From Streptomyces umbrinus (GTDB lineage Bacteria > Actinomycetota > Actinomycetes > Streptomycetales > Streptomycetaceae), in assembly GCF_030817415.1 (NCBI RefSeq), contig NZ_JAUSZI010000002.1, positions 3,534,001 through 3,598,000 on the forward strand: 64,000 bases of DNA, read 5' to 3'. Shown here one piece after another: positions 35,228-44,693 of this stretch (within the stretch, counting starts at the first letter, position 1; each line of letters starts with the position of its first letter). The position numbers were made by a program, and so were the translations under genes. The notes beneath the pieces are model-generated. The model was not told where the DNA came from, did not search any database, and saw nothing but the letters and a program-made list of their open reading frames with translations.

Positions 35228-35917
35228 TCACCCCCCTGGTGGCCGCACAAGTCCCTTCCCGAAGGCGTAACGGACCGCCTGCGCACGGTCCTTGAGCCCC
35301 GTCTTGGCGAACAGGTTGTTGATGTGGGTCTTCACGGTGGCCGTCGAGACATGGAGCTTGCGGGCGATCTCCTGGTTGGTCAGACCGTCGGCGATTAGCA
35401 CGAGCACCTCCGTCTCCCGCGCGGTGAGCCGCCCGTCCGGCGTCTCGGCGCCCTCCGCGGGACCGGCAGGCTCCGGCTCGGACAGCCGCTCCAGCAGACG
35501 CCGTTGAATGCTCGGCGAGAGCCCGGCGTCCCCCGACAGCACGCTCCGCACGGCCCGTACGATCTCGTCGCCGCCCGCGTCCTTGGTGAGATAGCCCCGG
35601 GCCCCGGCCCTGAGCGCGGGAAACAGCGAGGCGTCGTCCGCGTACGTGGTGAGCACGACGACCTGCGTCCTGGGGTGTTCTGCCCGGATGCGTCTGGTCG
35701 CCTCCACTCCGTCACAGCGGGGCATGCGCAGGTCCATCAGCACGACGTCCGGGTCGAGCTCGGCCACCAGCCGCACAGCCTCGTGCCCGTCGGCGGCGGC
35801 CCCGACGACCTCGATCCCCGACAGCAGCCCGAGCAGCATCACGATGCCCTCGCGCACCACGGTCTGATCGTCCGCCACAACGACACGGGCCGGTGCCCTG
35901 CCTTCCTCCTCCGTCAT
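35228..35917 (-). CDS. Response regulator, NarL/LuxR family
   Basis: A 229-residue regulator. The receiver domain has VVADDQTVVREGI, phospho-acceptor Asp in VVLMDLRMPRCDG, VVLTTYADD and YLTKDAGGDEI. The C-terminal LuxR-type HTH reads LTARETEVLVLIADGLTNQEIARKLHVS with TVKTHINNLFAKTGLKDRAQAV. It overlaps the upstream kinase gene by 4 bp, so it is the cognate partner. It is the third gene of a coupled unit (membrane protein, kinase, regulator), and the DUF485/symporter pair begins 105 bp further on in the same direction. Confidence 0.95.
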   Translation of the reverse strand: MTEEEGRAPARVVVADDQTVVREGIVMLLGLLSGIEVVGAAADGHEAVRLVAELDPDVVLMDLRMPRCDGVEATRRIRAEHPRTQVVVLTTYADDASLFPALRAGARGYLTKDAGGDEIVRAVRSVLSGDAGLSPSIQRRLLERLSEPEPAGPAEGAETPDGRLTARETEVLVLIADGLTNQEIARKLHVSTATVKTHINNLFAKTGLKDRAQAVRYAFGKGLVRPPGG

Positions 35918-37065
35918 ACGGGCACCTTCAGCGTCACCATGAACCCCTCCTCGTACGGCCCGGCCTCCAGCGAGCCGCCCAGCAGCTCGGCCCGCTCCCG
36001 CATTCCGAGCAGACCGTATCCGGCGCCCGAGTGTGTGAATTCACCCGGCGGCGCTCCCGAATCCCTTACGTTCAACATCACTTCGTGCTCGCCGTAGGCC
36101 AGGCGTATGCGGATCTTGGCCCCTGGCGCGTGCTTCCGGACGTTCGTCAGTGCTTCCTGGGTGACCCTGCGCACCGCCTGCGACGCCTCGGCCGGCAACA
36201 GCCGCCGTTCACCCGTGACGGTGACATCGGCGCCGGCGGTGTCGGCGACCAGTTCGCTCAGGAACTCCTCCAGCGGCGACATCTCGCCGCGCAGCGCGGA
36301 GAGTGCCTGCCGGGTCTCGGCGAGGCCTTCACGGGCCATTCCCCGTGCCGCCACGACCCGATCGAGGATCTGGTCCCGCTCCGCTCCCCTCTCGATCAAC
36401 AGCCGTGCCGCCTCCAGGTGCACGAGTTGCGCCGAGAGGCTGTGCGCCAGCACGTCGTGGATCTCCCGTGCGATCCGGGCCCGCTCCGCGAGCGCCGCCG
36501 ACTCCGCCTCGGCCGCCCGTGCTGCCCGCTCCTGGACGAGAAGCCGCTGGGCGCTGCCCCGGGCCTCCGCGTCCAGCCGCAGCACGTATCCGGCCAGAGC
36601 AAGCCCCGCGGTCGTGGCCAGGGTGGTCAGCCAGGCGTCGTTGTTCAGTGCCGCGTACGTGCCGAGAGCCACGGCGCTTGCGGGCAGTGCCGCCACGAGC
36701 GGCAGCCGTTCCATGGCGCTGACGGCGCAGGCGCACCACACGACGAGGGCGGGAACCCGCAGCCCCGCGCCCTCTGCCACCGTCGCGATGGCGAAGAGCA
36801 GCACGAGCAATCCCAAGGAGGGAAGCAGGCGATGCTCGAGCGTGACCCTCCAGAAGCCCCAGAACCCGAGTCCGCCAACCAGGACTCCCAGAACAGCACC
36901 TGCGACACCCCAGCCGTGCAGGTCGCTGTCCATGAAGGTCGTCGCCAGGAGGATGCCGATGGCGAAGGTGCGCCCGGCCCCGGCGAGAGCACGCCGGGCC
37001 CTGTGCACTCCCATTCGGGAGAGCGCCTCGCGGGAGGGCCAGAGCATCCAGACGTTCTCCGTCAT
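35914..37065 (-). CDS. Sensor histidine kinase, NarX/HisKA_3 type
   Basis: A 383-residue membrane kinase. The N-terminal half has about five hydrophobic helices with very short loops (for example SLGLLVLLFAIATVAEG and LVVWCACAVSAMERLPLVAALPASAVAL), so sensing is probably within the membrane. The dimerisation domain has the phospho-acceptor His in ERARIAREIHDVLAHSLSAQLVHLE. The HATPase part has NVRKHAPGAKIRI and GAGYGLLGMRERAELLGG. It overlaps genes on both sides by 4 bp. The first gene of the unit encodes another small membrane protein that could be an accessory sensor. Confidence 0.93.
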   Translation of the reverse strand: MTENVWMLWPSREALSRMGVHRARRALAGAGRTFAIGILLATTFMDSDLHGWGVAGAVLGVLVGGLGFWGFWRVTLEHRLLPSLGLLVLLFAIATVAEGAGLRVPALVVWCACAVSAMERLPLVAALPASAVALGTYAALNNDAWLTTLATTAGLALAGYVLRLDAEARGSAQRLLVQERAARAAEAESAALAERARIAREIHDVLAHSLSAQLVHLEAARLLIERGAERDQILDRVVAARGMAREGLAETRQALSALRGEMSPLEEFLSELVADTAGADVTVTGERRLLPAEASQAVRRVTQEALTNVRKHAPGAKIRIRLAYGEHEVMLNVRDSGAPPGEFTHSGAGYGLLGMRERAELLGGSLEAGPYEEGFMVTLKVPV

Positions 37066-37586
37066 ACACGCTCCTTCCGCGAGGGCTGGGGCATGCCGTC
37101 ACCGTACGCCGCGCTCTGCCCGCTCGCCGGGGGCAGTGTCTGCGCTCGCCGGACCATGATCCCGGAGCGCACCAGCAGGGTCACCGCGAGGGCGAGGAGC
37201 AGGGCGGAGCTGTCCTGGCGCAGGCCGAGGACGGCTCCGAGACCGAACAGGCCCGCCCGCAGAGCTATCCCAATGGTCCAGACGAGGCCACTGGCCTTGC
37301 TGCTCCTGCTCCACACCGCGCCGTCCGGTGTCCTCCACATCCGCGTGGTCCACGCCCAGCCGACGCCGGTGGCCAGGCCTATGAGGAGTTCGGTGCCGAG
37401 CAGGAGGGCCGACAGCGTCCGGTGGTCGGAGTCGAGCAGACCCGGTTCGCGCAGGGCCAGGAAGACCAGGACCGCGGGCACGACCCACCAGCTCCTGTCC
37501 GTCGCTACCCGACGGGTGCGGAACTGGCGGGCGATCACCAGGACGACAACGGCGAGGATCACCAAGGCATCGACAAGTCCAGACAT
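37062..37586 (-). CDS. Small polytopic membrane protein (DUF1453/CcdC-like)
   Basis: A 174-residue protein with about five predicted membrane helices (LVDALVILAVVVLVIARQF; SWWVVPAVLVFLAL; TLSALLLGTELLIGLATGVGWAW; IALRAGLFGLGAVLGL; ALLLALAVTLLVRSGIMV). The RTRMWRTPDGAVWSRSSKASGLVWT stretch resembles DUF1453 proteins, a family assignment I hold loosely. The ATG at 37586 follows CGGAGGCCGCG. Its stop overlaps the kinase start by 4 bp. It may be an accessory component of signal input. Confidence 0.78.
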   Translation of the reverse strand: MSGLVDALVILAVVVLVIARQFRTRRVATDRSWWVVPAVLVFLALREPGLLDSDHRTLSALLLGTELLIGLATGVGWAWTTRMWRTPDGAVWSRSSKASGLVWTIGIALRAGLFGLGAVLGLRQDSSALLLALAVTLLVRSGIMVRRAQTLPPASGQSAAYGDGMPQPSRKERV

Positions 37587-37819
37587 CGCGGCCTCCGTGT
37601 GCGGGGAAGGGCGGGTGCCGACAGCGGGGGCTGTCGACGCCTTCGACGCTACGGAAACGGGCAGGTCGGCAGATCGGAGCCAGGGTGGATCATGGGTGGA
37701 TCCTGCAGGCACCCCGTCTCCACCCGCGGGTGGAGACGCCCTCACGGAGGTCTCCCGCCCGTCTCACCGCCCGACGCCCGACGGGACCTCTCTCGGTCCC
37801 GACGGGCTCACTCGACCGT

Positions 37820-39943
37820 CTAGGCGTCGATGCGCGAGCGGTCCAGCGTCGCCGCGGAGCTGGAGATGAACTCCTTGCGCGGGGCGACGTCGTTACCCAT
37901 CAGCAGGTCGAACACCTGCTCAGAGGCCTCCAGGTCGGAGATGTTGATCCGGCGCAGCGTACGGAAGCGCGGGTCCATGGTCGTCTCGGCCAGCTGGTCG
38001 GCGTCCATCTCGCCGAGGCCCTTGTAGCGCTGGATCGAGTCCTTGTACCGCACGTTCTTGCGCTGGAGCTCCAGCACGGTCTCTCGCAGCTCCCGGTCCG
38101 AGTACGTGTAGATGTACTTGTCCTGGCCCTTCTTGGGCTGGCTGAGCTCGATGCGGTGCAGCGGCGGCACCGCCGCGAAGACCCGTCCCGCCTCCACCAT
38201 CGGCCGCATGTAGCGCTGGAAGAGCGTCAGCAGCAGGATGCGGATGTGCGCGCCGTCGACATCGGCGTCGACGAGAAGAATGATCTTCCCGTAGCGCGCG
38301 GCGTCGATGTCGAAGGTCCGGCCCGACCCGGCTCCTATGACCTGGATGATCGCGCCGCATTCGGCGTTCTTCAGCATGTCCGTGACGGACGCCTTCTGGA
38401 CGTTGAGGATCTTTCCGCGGATCGGCAGCAGCGCCTGGAACTCGGAGTTCCGGGCGAGCTTGGCGGTGCCGAGCGCGGAGTCTCCCTCGACGATGAACAG
38501 CTCGCTGCGGTCCACGTCGTCGCTGCGGCAGTCGGCGAGCTTGGCCGGCAGCGAGGAGGACTCCAGGGCCGTCTTCCTGCGCTGCGCGTCCTTGTGCTGA
38601 CGGGCCGCGATGCGCGTACGGGCGGCGGAGACGGCTTTCTCCATGACGACCCGGGCCTGCGCGGCGGCATCCCGCTTCGTGGAGGTCAGGAAGTCCTTGA
38701 GCTCCTTGGAGACCACGTTCGTCACGATCCGGCGGGCCGCCGACGTGCCGAGGACCTCCTTCGTCTGGCCCTCGAACTGCGGTTCCGCGAGGCGGACCGT
38801 GACGACGGCCGTGAGGCCTTCCAGGGCGTCGTCCTTGACGATGTCGTCCTCGGCGACGCGCAGCAGCTTCTTGGTGCGCAGCACCTCGTTCATCGTCTTC
38901 GCGACGGCCTGCTCGAAGCCCGCGACGTGGGTGCCGCCCTTGGGCGTGGCGATGATGTTCACGAACGACTTCAGGGTCGTGTCGTAGCCCGTGCCCCAGC
39001 GCATCGCCACGTCGACACCCAGTTCACGGGTGACCTCGGTGGGCGTCATCTGCCCGTGGTCGTCCAGGACCGGGACCGTCTCCTTGAAGGTGCCCTGCCC
39101 GGAGAAGCGGAGGACGTCGCAGACGGGCTTGTCGCTGGCCAGGTACTCGCAGAACTCGCTGATGCCCCCATCGAAGCGGAAGGACTCCTCACCCTTGCTG
39201 CCGCCCTCGCCGAGCCCGAACTCGTCGCGGACGACGATGGTCAGGCCGGGCACCAGGAAAGCGGTCTGCCGGGCGCGCTGGTGCAGGTGCTCCAGGGAGA
39301 GCTTCGCGTCCTTGAGGAAGATCTGCCGGTCGGCCCAGTAGCGCACGCGCGTGCCGGTGCGGGTCTTGGGGATCCTCTTGAGCTTGCGCAGCCCGGCCGA
39401 CGCGTTGAAGGCGGCGTCGGCCCCGTCCCCCTTGAACGCTCCAGGGGTGCCGCGGCGGAAGCTCACCTCGTGGGTGTGGCCTCCGCGGTCCACCTGGACG
39501 TCCAGGCGGGCCGAGAGCGCGTTCACCACGGAGGCGCCCACGCCGTGCAGGCCGCCGGAGGCCGCGTACGAGCCGCCGCCGAACTTGCCTCCGGCGTGCA
39601 GCTTGGTCATCACGACCTCGACGCCGGACATGCCGGTCTTGGGCTCGACGTCGACCGGGATGCCCCGGCCGTTGTCGCGCACCTCGACCGAGCCGTCGTC
39701 GTGAAGGGTCACGTCGATGTGGTCGCAGTAGCCTCCGAGGGCCTCGTCCACGGAGTTGTCGATGATCTCCCACAGGCAGTGCATCAGACCGCGGCTGTCG
39801 GTCGACCCGATGTACATGCCCGGGCGCTTCCGCACGGCCTCGAGTCCCTCGAGGACGAGCAGGTGCCGCGCGGTGTAGTTGGAACCGTCCCGGTCTGCTC
39901 CGGTCAGCAGCGCTGTGGACGGCACGGACGTCTCGGCGGTCAC
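37820..39943 (-). CDS. parE: DNA topoisomerase IV subunit B (ParE)
   Basis: The ATPase subunit of topoisomerase IV. The 707-residue protein shows the GHKL ATPase motifs (WEIIDNSVDEALGG with the catalytic Glu; DNGRGIPVD; GGLHGVGASVVNALS), then the transducer domain, and a Toprim domain with FIVEGDSALGTA, DADVDGAHI and FQRYMRPMVEAG. The C-terminus retains RYKGLGEMDADQLAETTMDP. The start is a GTG at 39943 following GCGAGGAGCGAAC. The partner ParC is encoded about 16 kb away. GyrB is expected elsewhere near oriC; absence of gyrA or recF neighbours supports ParE. Confidence 0.93.
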   Translation of the reverse strand: MTAETSVPSTALLTGADRDGSNYTARHLLVLEGLEAVRKRPGMYIGSTDSRGLMHCLWEIIDNSVDEALGGYCDHIDVTLHDDGSVEVRDNGRGIPVDVEPKTGMSGVEVVMTKLHAGGKFGGGSYAASGGLHGVGASVVNALSARLDVQVDRGGHTHEVSFRRGTPGAFKGDGADAAFNASAGLRKLKRIPKTRTGTRVRYWADRQIFLKDAKLSLEHLHQRARQTAFLVPGLTIVVRDEFGLGEGGSKGEESFRFDGGISEFCEYLASDKPVCDVLRFSGQGTFKETVPVLDDHGQMTPTEVTRELGVDVAMRWGTGYDTTLKSFVNIIATPKGGTHVAGFEQAVAKTMNEVLRTKKLLRVAEDDIVKDDALEGLTAVVTVRLAEPQFEGQTKEVLGTSAARRIVTNVVSKELKDFLTSTKRDAAAQARVVMEKAVSAARTRIAARQHKDAQRRKTALESSSLPAKLADCRSDDVDRSELFIVEGDSALGTAKLARNSEFQALLPIRGKILNVQKASVTDMLKNAECGAIIQVIGAGSGRTFDIDAARYGKIILLVDADVDGAHIRILLLTLFQRYMRPMVEAGRVFAAVPPLHRIELSQPKKGQDKYIYTYSDRELRETVLELQRKNVRYKDSIQRYKGLGEMDADQLAETTMDPRFRTLRRINISDLEASEQVFDLLMGNDVAPRKEFISSSAATLDRSRIDA

Positions 39944-40383
39944 GCGGTTCGCTCCTCGCTGAATTTCAGGTGTGGCCCTTTTGGGTAAGGGCCCGGCTTC
40001 GGTCGCCGCTCCGAGGGTACCGAGGCCTGGTAGAGCCGTTGTAACGCCACCCTCGTCCGAAACTCAGACTAGACCAGCATCGCATACTTGTTCGATCCCT
40101 CGTTGGAGTGAAGTACATATCACGTTCCCTTCCAGGCATGAACCATTTAGGCTCCGGGCACGTCCTCAAGAACAACCGGCAAGCCAGCCGGGAGGACTGA
40201 ACCTGACAGAGCGCGAACCCGTAAGACACGAAGACACGCAATACGGCTCATTCGCCGCCAACCGGCAGCAGACAGCCGACTCGGAAAGATTTTTTTCGAG
40301 GAAGAGCCACGAGCGGGAACGTTTTCGGCCTGGTTGGATGTTGACCCTGGTACGACAGCTCGTCGAGCTAGAGAAGAGGCGAC
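39944..40383. other. Divergent intergenic region, parE / DUF7455 gene
   Basis: These 440 bp separate two divergent starts. A small hairpin (GGCCCTT at 39974-39980 with AAGGGCC at 39987-39993) would lie in the parE leader. The stretch 40060-40330 is relatively AT-rich for this genome and probably carries promoters. No gene with a plausible start and codon bias was seen. Confidence 0.5.
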
Positions 40384-40614
40384 GTGACTACTGTTCTGAC
40401 CCCCGCGAGCCCGCTGACGGCCGCTGACCGCTGCGACCGTTGCGGCGCCCAGGCATATCTGCGCGTCGTCCTCCTCAGCGGTGGTGAGCTGCTCTTCTGT
40501 GCCCACCATGGGCGCAAGTTCGAGCCGGAACTCAAGAAGATCGCCGCTGAGATACAGGACGAGACGGAGCGGTTGACTGCCGCCCCGGCAAGCGCCAACG
40601 ACGAAGAGCACTGA
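40384..40614 (+). CDS. DUF7455 small Cys/His protein
   Basis: A 76-residue acidic cytosolic protein conserved next to hrdB in actinobacteria. CDRCGAQAYLRVVLLSGGELLFCAHHGRKFEPELKKIA gives a CxxC...CxxH pattern suited to one zinc ion. The C-terminal 25 residues form an acidic helix and tail. The GTG at 40384 follows AGAGAAGAGG. Function is unknown. Confidence 0.88.
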   Translation: MTTVLTPASPLTAADRCDRCGAQAYLRVVLLSGGELLFCAHHGRKFEPELKKIAAEIQDETERLTAAPASANDEEH

Positions 40615-40658
40615 CACTTCGCGCAGACGACGAGCCATCTCCGGCACAGGCCGGTGAC

Positions 40659-40692
40659 CGGGCGGTCGCCCCTACCCAGGGGTGGCCGCCCG
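40659..40692. terminator. Bidirectional hairpin between the DUF7455 and S1 protease genes
   Basis: Outer arms CGGGCGG and CCGCCCG and inner arms CCCCT and AGGGG are separated by a 3-base symmetric internal loop and closed by ACCC. It lies between two convergent genes. Confidence 0.75.
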
Positions 40693-40750
40693 CGCTCGTG
40701 CTCCCTGAGGCCGTGGACGGCTCACGCCTCCCAGGGCCGCAGAAGGGCCT

Positions 40751-41566
40751 TCAGCGGCCCTCTCCGAGGGTCCTGACGACCTCCGAGACCCGTGTGTAGA
40801 CACCGGGGCTGCCGGCCCGCCCGCAGCCGCTCCCCCACGACACGAGGCCGATCAGCCGCCCCTGGGCGACCAGCGGCCCGCCGCTGTCCCCCTGACAGGC
40901 GTCCCTGCCGCCCTCCCTTTCCCCCGCACACAGCATGGAAGCGGCCACGTACGTTCCGTCCGCGCTCCCCGGATACGCCTTCTCGCAGAGCGCGTCGGGC
41001 AGCACCTGCACGCGCGCGGCCCGCAGAGCGGTCGCGTAGTCGCCGCTCCCCGTGGTGTCGCCCCAGCCGTAGACCACGGCCCCGGGGCCGGGCTTGTACG
41101 CGGCGTCACCGGCGCCCGCCATGGGGATGACCGCGCTCTCGGCGAGGGGCTCCGCGAGAGTGAGTACGGCGAAGTCTCCGGCGTTCGTGTAGCTGTCGTA
41201 GCGCGGGTTGATCCAGGTGTCGCGTACAGCGATCTCCCTGCCCTCGGCCGACAGCAGATCCCCGCGGCCCGCGATCACCTTCAGATCGCGAACCTGCCGT
41301 GAAGGTGCGCCCAGCACCTCCTTGCTCAGACAGTGGGCCGCGGTCAGCACTGTCGAGCGGCCTATCACCACACCCCCGCAGAACTGTCCGGCACGCGTAC
41401 CCCCGAACCGGTCACGGCTGGACACGGCGACCGTCCAGGGGCTCTCGGAGATCTCGACCGGGTAGCCGCCGATGATGACATCGGCCGTCGCGGGGGCCGG
41501 ACAGGCCAACGGTATGACGGCCGCCGTGGCCGCGACGGCCAGCGCTCGGGCAAAGGGACGAGGCAT
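40751..41566 (-). CDS. Secreted trypsin-like serine protease (S1 family)
   Basis: A 271-residue exported protease. The N-terminal signal ([23 protein letters not shown]) precedes [18 protein letters not shown], the usual start of the mature trypsin fold, with little or no propeptide. The triad residues are in LTAAHCLSK (His), [11 protein letters not shown] (Asp) and [13 protein letters not shown] (Ser). The Asp six residues before the Ser ([12 protein letters not shown]) sets trypsin-like specificity for Arg or Lys. Disulphide cysteines are present in pairs. It is convergent with the DUF7455 gene and has hrdB upstream on the same strand behind a terminator, so it should have its own promoter. 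Confidence 0.93.
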   Translation of the reverse strand: MPRPFARALAVAATAAVIPLACPAPATADVIIGGYPVEISESPWTVAVSSRDRFGGTRAGQFCGGVVIGRSTVLTAAHCLSKEVLGAPSRQVRDLKVIAGRGDLLSAEGREIAVRDTWINPRYDSYTNAGDFAVLTLAEPLAESAVIPMAGAGDAAYKPGPGAVVYGWGDTTGSGDYATALRAARVQVLPDALCEKAYPGSADGTYVAASMLCAGEREGGRDACQGDSGGPLVAQGRLIGLVSWGSGCGRAGSPGVYTRVSEVVRTLGEGR

Positions 41567-41642
41567 GCGCGCTCCTCACTCTGGGGTTGTCATGAGACAC
41601 CCAGCGTGATCCAGATGGCGGCACTCCGCACTCCGCACAGAC

Positions 41643-41680
41643 CGAGGGCCCGGCTCCCTGAGCGGGAAACCGGGCCCTCG
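41643..41680 (-). terminator. hrdB terminator
   Basis: Arms CGAGGGCCCGG and CCGGGCCCTCG with a partly paired 16-base interior, starting 18 bp after the hrdB stop on the minus strand. Confidence 0.85.
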
Positions 41681-41698
41681 ACGACGTACGGCCGAGAC

Positions 41699-43237
41699 CT
41701 AGTCGAGGTAGTCGCGCAGCACCTGCGAGCGCGACGGGTGACGCAGCTTCGACATCGTCTTGGACTCGATCTGGCGGATGCGCTCGCGCGTCACGCCGTA
41801 CACCTTGCCGATCTCGTCGAGGGTCTTCGGCTGACCGTCGGTGAGACCGAAGCGCATCGAGACGACGCCCGCCTCACGCTCGGACAGGGTGTCCAGGACC
41901 GAGTGCAGCTGCTCCTGGAGGAGAGTGAAGCTGACCGCGTCGGCCGGGACGACAGCCTCGGAGTCCTCGATGAGGTCACCGAACTCGCTGTCACCGTCCT
42001 CACCCAGGGGGGTGTGGAGGGAGATCGGCTCGCGGCCGTACTTCTGGACCTCGATGACCTTCTCCGGGGTCATGTCGAGTTCCTTGGCCAGCTCCTCCGG
42101 GGTGGGCTCGCGGCCCAGGTCCTGGAGCATCTGGCGCTGCACACGCGCGAGCTTGTTGATGACCTCGACCATGTGCACCGGGATACGGATGGTGCGGGCC
42201 TGGTCGGCCATGGCGCGGGTGATCGCCTGACGGATCCACCACGTGGCATACGTCGAGAACTTGTAGCCCTTGGTGTAGTCAAACTTTTCCACCGCGCGGA
42301 TCAGACCGAGGTTGCCCTCCTGGATGAGGTCCAGGAAGAGCATGCCGCGGCCGGTGTAACGCTTGGCCAGGGAGACCACCAGACGGAGGTTGGCCTCCAG
42401 GAGGTGGTTCTTGGCGCGGCGGCCGTCCTCGGCGATGATCTCCAGCTCGCGCTTGAGCTTCGGGGCGAGCTTGTCAGCGTTGGCCAGCTTGTCCTCGGCG
42501 AACAGACCGGCCTCGATGCGCTTGGCGAGCTCGACCTCCTGCTCGGCATTGAGCAGCGGAACCTTGCCGATCTGCTTGAGGTAGTCCTTGACGGGGTCGG
42601 CCGTGGCACCGGCCGCGGCGACCTGCTGCGCGGGCGCGTCGTCCTCGTCCTCGTCGGACAGGACGAAGCCCTGGGCGCCGTCCTCGGCGGGCTCGTCGCC
42701 GGACTTGGCCGCGCCCGGGGTCTCCTCGGCCGCCTCGTCGTCGACGACCTCGGCGTCGTCCTTCTTGGCGGTGGTCTTCTTCGCCGTCGCCTTCTTCGCG
42801 ACGGTCTTCTTCGCTACGGCCTTCTTGGCCGTCGCCTTCTTGGCAGCGACCTTCTTCTCGGCTGCGTCCTCGGCGGGAGCGTCTGCGGCAGGCATCGCCG
42901 GGGCGGCGGTGGCGGTGGCCTTCTTGGCCGTCGCCGTCTTCGCCGCGACGGTCTTGGTGGCGGTGCGCTTGGCCGGACTCTTCGCTGCGACGCTCTTTCG
43001 GGTGCGCTTGGGCTCCGCGGCACTGACCATCAGCGTCACACCCTCTTCCTCGAGGATCTGGTTGAGGCTGCGCAGTACGTTCTTCCACTGAGTGGCCGGA
43101 ATCTGGTCAGCTTCGAAGGCCCGACGCACGTCATCGCCGGCGATCTGCCCCTCAGCCTTTCCCCGCTCGATGAGCGCCATGACAGAGACGGACTCGGCGA
43201 TCTCCGGCGGGAGCGTACGGGATGTGCTGGCCGACAC
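41699..43237 (-). CDS. hrdB: Principal RNA polymerase sigma factor HrdB
   Basis: The essential vegetative sigma factor of Streptomyces. The 512-residue protein starts at GTG 43237 ([15 protein letters not shown]), preceded by GAGAGG. Region 1.1 is followed by a long Lys/Ala/Thr-rich stretch at about residues 80-155 ([17 protein letters not shown]) and an acidic segment (DEDEDD). Region 1.2 is [31 protein letters not shown]. Region 2 has [27 protein letters not shown] and [18 protein letters not shown]. Region 4 has [21 protein letters not shown]. The C-terminus [10 protein letters not shown] is characteristic. The gene is monocistronic, with a terminator directly after it and whiH upstream on the same strand after 406 bp. 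Confidence 0.97.
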   Translation of the reverse strand: MSASTSRTLPPEIAESVSVMALIERGKAEGQIAGDDVRRAFEADQIPATQWKNVLRSLNQILEEEGVTLMVSAAEPKRTRKSVAAKSPAKRTATKTVAAKTATAKKATATAAPAMPAADAPAEDAAEKKVAAKKATAKKAVAKKTVAKKATAKKTTAKKDDAEVVDDEAAEETPGAAKSGDEPAEDGAQGFVLSDEDEDDAPAQQVAAAGATADPVKDYLKQIGKVPLLNAEQEVELAKRIEAGLFAEDKLANADKLAPKLKRELEIIAEDGRRAKNHLLEANLRLVVSLAKRYTGRGMLFLDLIQEGNLGLIRAVEKFDYTKGYKFSTYATWWIRQAITRAMADQARTIRIPVHMVEVINKLARVQRQMLQDLGREPTPEELAKELDMTPEKVIEVQKYGREPISLHTPLGEDGDSEFGDLIEDSEAVVPADAVSFTLLQEQLHSVLDTLSEREAGVVSMRFGLTDGQPKTLDEIGKVYGVTRERIRQIESKTMSKLRHPSRSQVLRDYLD

Positions 43238-43403
43238 GAACAACCTCTCGGAACGTTGGAAAACGGCTTCCGGCCCCGTCCGGTACGGACAGGAGCCGAC
43301 GACCGCCGACTTGGGGATGGGCCGACGGCGCGGGCGAGGGCCGGGAAGAGTCACAGCGCCTTGAACGGCGTCTGTATTCCCTACTCGGCTGTCACCTCTT
43401 AGG

Positions 43404-43430
43404 TCATCGCGCTGCCCCGTGGAGCGTTAC
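43404..43430 (-). promoter_or_regulatory. Candidate ECF-type hrdB promoter
   Basis: On the minus strand GTAAC (43426-43430) and CGATGA (43404-43409) are 16 bases apart, the pattern of an ECF-sigma promoter, about 170 bp before the hrdB start. An ECF sigma (ShbA) is known to drive hrdB in Streptomyces; assigning this site to it is inference. The rest of the 406-bp gap 43238-43643 holds the hrdB leader and the whiH 3' flank, with no gene seen. Confidence 0.5.
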
Positions 43431-43643
43431 GCCCAATCTGCGTGGCCCGAGTCACACCCCGTAAGCGCTCAAAAGCTCCCAGATGCGGTCATAGGTGATC
43501 AGCCGGTGACCTCAGTACCCCATCACACCGCCGGACCCCGCCGGATTCCAGAAGCATCCAGGGGGTCCGGCGGCAGATGGTTCGCCGGCCAAGCGATGCC
43601 GCACGGGGCACCCGCCACCGACCGCGCCGCCCTCGGTGCGCGG

Positions 43644-44531
43644 TCAGTGCTCGCGCGGCGCGGGCACGACGCGCTCCACCTCGGGGTGGACGGTGAGCAG
43701 TTGGCGCATGGCCGTCTCGGCGCCCGATCCGTCGCCGGCGGCGAGGGCGTCGACGATGCGGGCGTGGTGTCCGAGGGACGCCTCGGTCGGCCGGTCGCAG
43801 CCCGTGACCGGGTTGCCGGACACCTGGAGCGCGGCGGACACGATCCCGGAGAGATGCTCCAGCATGCGGTTGCCGGAGACCTGGATGAGCAGGGAGTGGA
43901 ACTCCGCGTCGGCGCGCGAGAAGGTGAGCGCGTCACCCTGCGCCATGGAATGGCCCATGATCTCGACCATGTCGGCGAGCCGCTGCTGCACCTCCTCCCG
44001 GCCGTGTCCGGCGGCGAGGCGGGCGGCGAGCGGTTCGATCGTCCAGCGCAGCTCGCTCAGCTCGCGGCGCTGGTCGTCGCGCTGCGGCCCGAAGGCCCGC
44101 CACTCGATGATGTCCGGGTCAAGGAGGTTCCAGTCACTGACCGGGCGTACGCGCGTGCCGACATTGGGGCGGGCGCTGACCAGGCCCTTCGCCTCGAGAA
44201 CACGGAGCGACTCACGGACGACGGTACGGGAGACCTCGAATCGCTGGCCGATCTCCTCGGGCACCAGCGGGCGGTCCGCGCCCAGGTCGCCCGAGACGAT
44301 CATCTGCCCCAGCTGCTGGACCAGTTGGCCATGCAGGCCGCGGCCGCGGCTGCCGGCGGCACGTCGGCCCATGCGGCCCAGCTCTGGGTCCGTGCTGTCC
44401 CACACGGAGGCGCTGACGCGGTCTGCACCGGGGACCTCCCCGTAGGGGTAGCGGTCGAGTTCGCCCGGGCCGGCGAGGCCGGAGTCTGCGGAACGGGCGG
44501 CGGTCATCATGGTGTGCGCAAGGGTACTCAC
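43644..44531 (-). CDS. whiH: Sporulation regulator WhiH (GntR family, FCD subgroup)
   Basis: WhiH is needed for sporulation septation in aerial hyphae. The 295-residue product starts at GTG 44531 (STLAHTMMTAARSADS), with AAAGGA upstream; this length matches my recollection of S. coelicolor WhiH, and an upstream extension to 44684 has no ribosome site. After a poorly ordered 65-residue N-terminus comes the winged helix (LVPEEIGQRFEVSRTVVRESLRVLEAKGLVSARPNVGTRV), then an FCD domain with metal-type residues (SRADAEFHSLLIQVSGN; SLGHHARIVDALAAGD). The position next to hrdB is the conserved whiH location. WhiG-dependent transcription and autoregulation are known for this gene, and matching sequences lie upstream. 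Confidence 0.93.
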   Translation of the reverse strand: MSTLAHTMMTAARSADSGLAGPGELDRYPYGEVPGADRVSASVWDSTDPELGRMGRRAAGSRGRGLHGQLVQQLGQMIVSGDLGADRPLVPEEIGQRFEVSRTVVRESLRVLEAKGLVSARPNVGTRVRPVSDWNLLDPDIIEWRAFGPQRDDQRRELSELRWTIEPLAARLAAGHGREEVQQRLADMVEIMGHSMAQGDALTFSRADAEFHSLLIQVSGNRMLEHLSGIVSAALQVSGNPVTGCDRPTEASLGHHARIVDALAAGDGSGAETAMRQLLTVHPEVERVVPAPREH

Positions 44532-44591
44532 GGATCCTTTGTCGGCTCCGTCTCCAACTCCCTTGAGGTCTTTGGTGAAAAGCACACGAAA

Positions 44592-44631
44592 GGGTGATCG
44601 CTCACCCCGTCGCAATTGACGCCTTATCGGA
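44592..44631 (-). promoter_or_regulatory. whiH upstream region: WhiG-type -10 and palindrome
   Basis: On the minus strand TCCGATAA (44624-44631) matches 7 of 8 positions of the WhiG -10 consensus GCCGATAA, about 93 bp before the whiH start; a clear -35 was not found. Just downstream GGGTGA-TCGC-TCACCC (44592-44607) is a perfect 6-bp-arm palindrome well placed for autorepression. Confidence 0.5.
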
Positions 44632-44693
44632 AAGAAATGGGCGTTCTGCGCGGAGTTGCGCACACGAAGGGAACGCATGTGCACGGGCCGTCG

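Noticed and set aside
43376..43381. SigR (-35 GGGAAT) promoter for hrdB
   Set aside because: GGGAAT is present on the minus strand, but no GTT follows at 18-19 bases; kept only as a possibility, not a feature.
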